Assembly: GCA_028023455.1 (NCBI GenBank)
Contig: JAQFVV010012405.1
Location: 12,862,031 to 12,926,030 of the forward strand
DNA length: 64,000 nucleotides
Direction of reading: 5' to 3'
Source of the DNA: Epiperipatus broadwayi
Taxonomy: Eukaryota > Onychophora > Udeonychophora > Euonychophora > Peripatidae
Positions 60,172 through 64,000 of this stretch are shown piece after piece. Within the stretch, counting starts at the first letter, position 1, and each line of letters opens with the position of its first letter. The notes beneath the pieces are model-generated. The model worked only from the letters and a program-made list of their open reading frames with translations, was not told the origin of the DNA and did no database searches. The position numbers and the translations under genes were made by a program.

Positions 60172-63100
60172 TATATGTTGTTTCTTAATTAAGAGCAATG
60201 GAGCATTTTTTAATAATAAAATTTTTCATAAAAATGTATTTTATTATTTTGAATTTACACCAGTATATAATAAATCTATTAAGTCTTTAATTTTTTCAGA
60301 CTATAGTTTTAATTAATGTTACCTGTTTTATATAAATTGTTTAGAAAAATTATTTACTTATTGCTCATATTATTTTGGCTTACTTCTGAATTTTAAAAAT
60401 AGTACCAACATATTAATTCACTTAATCTATGCCAGATTATGGAAGTTATGTACATTTAAATATCTTCTACTTATACTGTCTGATGTTTTAGTTTGTTTTT
60501 TACTATCTAAGATTTACTGTTTTTGGACCTATGTTGCATTGTAAATAGAATTCTTAAGGGAAAAGTTTTGAATATGCCTGTTCTAAACTAGCATAGAAGC
60601 ATCACCTTTATAATGTTTAATCAAAATATAATTTGGATATGCCATGTAAGTTTGTTTAGAATATTTGTTTTATTTATTTAATTTAGTCATATTTTGTCAT
60701 TTATGTTCTAATAATAATATTTATTGTCTTCGTGCATGTATATATGTATAGTTAGTATTTTGGTTTGGTGGAATTTTAACTTCAGGTCATTGCTGACATC
60801 TATATATTTTTTTGTCAATAAAGACGGTTTAGCCTTTTATCCGTAATTTCATTGGTTATATATTTTTTTTTTAAATATTAATTTAAAGTTTATATAAATG
60901 TTGATAAATTATTTGGGATAATTCCGAGATTTGACAACTCTTGGATTTAAAGAGAAAAAAAAACTATTTAAATTGATATTAATCCTTTTCACTTGTATTT
61001 TCTCCTGTACTAATTACAATCTTGATGAGAAAGTGTAAGAAGATAAATAATAAATGAAAATAAATAAACTACATTTTACTCAAAAATAGTTCTTATTTTT
61101 AACAAATTGATTTCTCTTCTCTAAAAGAAAAGTAATTTACTGAGAATTTAGGCCGGACCAATGATAGTCTGTACACCTTCCCATTTAATAGTAAAACAAA
61201 AAAAAAAATTGGAAATGACCTTTCAACCTTTGAATAAAAGCTTTTCTGTCAAAGAAGATTTACTGATAATCTACAATAAAAATCTATTTAGATTTGAAAA
61301 AAAAAAAAAAGCTCTATTTTTTTCTCACTGTTAAGGGGTTTGAGTAGTGAAATGTTATTAACAGGGATATATTCTAAGTGCAAGACATTTTTGCTGATTT
61401 TTCTTCAATTTACCTCAAACTGTCAAAAGTTTTCAATCTTAAAACACTTTCTTTTTTAGTTTATACTCTTTAAAATTTAAAAATGGAAAAGAATTAGTTT
61501 AGAATTGGAAAAATGTGAAGTTTAAATAATTAATAAATTTTAACCTTTTTATAAAAATAAAAAAAATCAAGTTTTTAAAATTTATATTTAATAACTGACA
61601 GTTTTAACAAAATGAATTATCTGTCTGACACCGCAGATGTTAAAGCTTTTTAAAAACATTAACGTCTTAAAAAACAATTTCAAATTTTAACTGAATTGAG
61701 TTTGTTTATTATTCAGCAAAAGTTGCAGTAGCGGTAATAACTTTTTTTTTTTTTTGCCTTAATTGAATATGGTCATCTCATCTTGAGTGGGTGATTTAAA
61801 TATTAATATTGTTAGAAGAGAAATTTATTTACTCTGAATAGAAAAGACTAAAAACTGAGCTTTTGTATTCTTGTAGCCAAAGATTTTGAGATTTAAATTA
61901 ATTAAATGAAAGCGGTAATTTCAATAAGCAGTTTGTCTCAGTGGTGAGTGGTAGAATCAGAAGTTCAGTTTCCTTGACTGAATCTCAACCAATCACTTAT
62001 GATGGCCGAATATCACGATTTCAAACAATCGTTCAATGATTTTGATTGCAATGTAGCAATACTTCTAATATGTCAAACCTTAATAAATGATAATTTTCAT
62101 ATTTAACTATGCTTAATAATAGAAACTGAAATAATCTTTTATGAATGAAAAGTGTTTAATAAAACATAAACCATAGCTCAATATCTGTAGGAATCTTATA
62201 TATCCCTCATTAATCATGAAAGGTGCAATATACTACAATTGTATTTTTATTTTGTGATCAATGTTGATTGTACCTCTAACTAAGAATGGCTAATTATATG
62301 TTTGTCAGTGACAAACTGTGAATTGGGTATCTCAAAAAGAATTTTTGAGCTATCAAAAAAAGTTTTAAATTTTACTTTGAACTTCATTGTACATGTCAAA
62401 TTTTCATGGAACAAAATATTAATATGGTTTAATTTGTGTGCTAATAAAGTCAAAAGTATTTTTGTATGATAATGTTGCCAAAGTACTTTCTCCTTTTTTT
62501 TTTTTATCTCTCCTATAGTTACCTGTATTGCTATTTTGACAGTTTTGCATTCATTTGATGGTAGAAACTGGAATTAAAGTAGCCAAAGATTTCAATGTTC
62601 TACAAAGAAAATACTACAAATGAGTCAGCAGATCCGCCATTGATTAGATTCTTTGTTCTCTAGCTTTGAGGGCACTTGTAAATCTACCTAGAACTACCCA
62701 TTCTTTCAATTTCCTAAATAATGGTTAAAAAAAAAATATTTTCTATATTTTATTCAAATCTTTATGATTATTTTTACAAAATATTTGTATACTAATTATT
62801 AAAAAAAATATTTTCATAATTACACGTAAGATTTTATTTGAATGTTATATTTTTAAAAATCTAAGTTAAGAAACAGGTAGTAATGATAAAATGAAACTAA
62901 TATGTAATGCTTTTTAAATTTTACGACAGAATTTTGTAAATTTTTGATATCTTAACATTAATTCATTTTGTTTTTAAAAGTGAAATTCAATTAAAAAAAG
63001 ATTAGCTAATTAATTTTTTTATATCAGCATTATCATTGTTCTCATTATATATTTTGCTTTATTATTTTTTTTATATTGGCAAAGAGCAAATATGATTTTT

Positions 63101-63365
63101 GAGAATGTTTTTCATTTATAAACTTATATTTGTAGCAAGTCAATATTAAATTCTAATGTAAAATAAAGGTTTAATACTGAAATCAAATGTTAGATTGATA
63201 ATTCAAACAGTTGCTAGGGAAAGTGAAACATCCACTCGTTAGAAGGTTAATTGTGACTGCAGTAAAATAAAATGCATATCTATTTTATATATTAATGTAA
63301 TATACATTTCCAATTTTATACATATATTTTTTCCTTTATATGGAACATAGATGTGTAAAAAAACA
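60172..63365. other. AT-rich spacer
   Basis: No gene or repeat family recognised. Several poly-A and poly-T runs are present. Confidence 0.55.
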
Positions 63366-63467
63366 ACTGAGTAATAAAAAGTTGAAGATTAATCTAATTC
63401 TGTTGAGTGAATTTGCACTGAGTAATAAAAAGTTGAAGATTAATCTAATTCTGTTGAGTGAATTTGC
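63366..63467 (+). repeat. Perfect 51-bp tandem duplication
   Basis: Two identical 51-base units, each beginning ACTGAGTAATAAAAAG and ending GTGAATTTGC. No mismatch was seen, so it is recent, polymorphic or an assembly duplication. Confidence 0.95.
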
Positions 63468-64000
63468 ATCTTAGTTTTTGTGGATTTGGTCTGCAATCTT
63501 TTTGACAGCCAAGAGATAATTAACTTTGTAGGTGTCTAATTGAGATAGAGACATTTTCACAAAGATTAATCTTTTTTTAATGTAAAGAGAGGAAGAAATA
63601 GTGGGATCTAATTATATCTGATTTCACTCTTTTTGTAGTAGTTTCAAAAATCTATATCCATATGGTGTGCTTTTAACTCTTTCTAATTAATATACATTTC
63701 TCTTCTAGACATTGAGTGATGTTGCAATTGGCTTAAGAGCGGCTCATTTGCAGCTATTCTGTAGCATTCACTTAGCAATTTCTTAAATCTGATGGCAAAA
63801 ACTTAAACTAAAGTAATTTTTGTAAAAATTGCTAAATGGCAATAGAATTGCGGAAATTAAGAATTTATGTTTTCAAGTGATAAAATGATAGAAGTAGGGT
63901 TTCAAGTAAAGGAGATTTCTCATTAGTCGCAACCATCGCTTTTGTTCAAAATCTAGATATTGCAAACAATTTATGGTATAATTTGTTTATTTTTTGTCAA
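63468..64000. other. AT-rich spacer to the window end
   Basis: No gene seen. Confidence 0.55.

Noticed and set aside
61920-62010. tRNA-like wording (GTCTCAGTGGTGAG)
   Set aside because: No matching B box or stems at the right distance.

Overview
The window reads as non-coding DNA from an animal (metazoan) nuclear genome. By eye it is roughly three-quarters A+T. It has no long open reading frames and no operon-like layout. It carries one intact eukaryotic tRNA gene, tRNA-derived SINEs, an RTE-type LINE, Ty3/gypsy remains and several DNA-transposon families. The mix (RTE LINE, Merlin/ISXO2-type transposase, tRNA SINEs, very AT-rich spacers) would fit a mollusc, possibly a cephalopod. That is a guess from general knowledge and nothing in the window proves it. 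I see no intact protein-coding gene; the window may be intergenic or lie in a very large intron.

Layout. 1-1.47 kb: 5' half of a broken Ty3/gypsy element on the minus strand (RT edge, protease, gag, primer-binding site). 3.5-6.1 kb: a decayed, nearly full-length RTE-type LINE. 7.4-8.1 kb: a foldback repeat. 8.5-9.5 kb: a tandem duplication split by a 606-bp inverted-repeat element that has a tRNA-like core and a 16-bp target duplication. 9.9 kb: a hAT MITE with an 8-bp target duplication. 10.8, 15.9 and 54.2 kb: SINEs with different tRNA-like heads but one shared tail. 14.8, 23.6, 27.5, 31.0 and 48.3-50.1 kb: a repeat family that carries hammerhead-ribozyme motifs. 17.9 kb: a perfect 56-bp-arm hairpin. 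21.8 kb: a solo LTR with a 5-bp target duplication. 29.65 kb: tRNA-Asp(GTC). 35.3-38.3 kb: a second LINE copy with an 85-bp target duplication, whose right half is split by a TA-flanked MITE. 38.3-45.7 kb: a stretch with few repeats and more complex sequence, a candidate for conserved regulatory DNA. 51.9-54.4 kb: an inverted copy of 26.7-27.3 kb, interrupted by a Merlin-type transposon and a SINE. 57.6-58.7 kb: a second copy of the TA-flanked MITE. 59.9 kb: a small foldback MITE. 63.4 kb: a perfect 51-bp duplication.

The most unusual system is the 48.3-50.1 kb array. It has head-to-tail monomers of about 460 and 440 bp, each ending in a 59-nt type I hammerhead with all core residues, a two-part stem I and a palindromic stem III (CTAG). 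Diverged copies at 15 kb keep both helices with compensatory changes. This is the architecture of retrozymes and of Penelope-associated hammerheads: tandem, ribozyme-bearing, RNA-mobilised repeats. One junction in the array falls at the predicted cleavage site. The one non-canonical point is an A-A opposition at the base of stem II, present in every readable copy.
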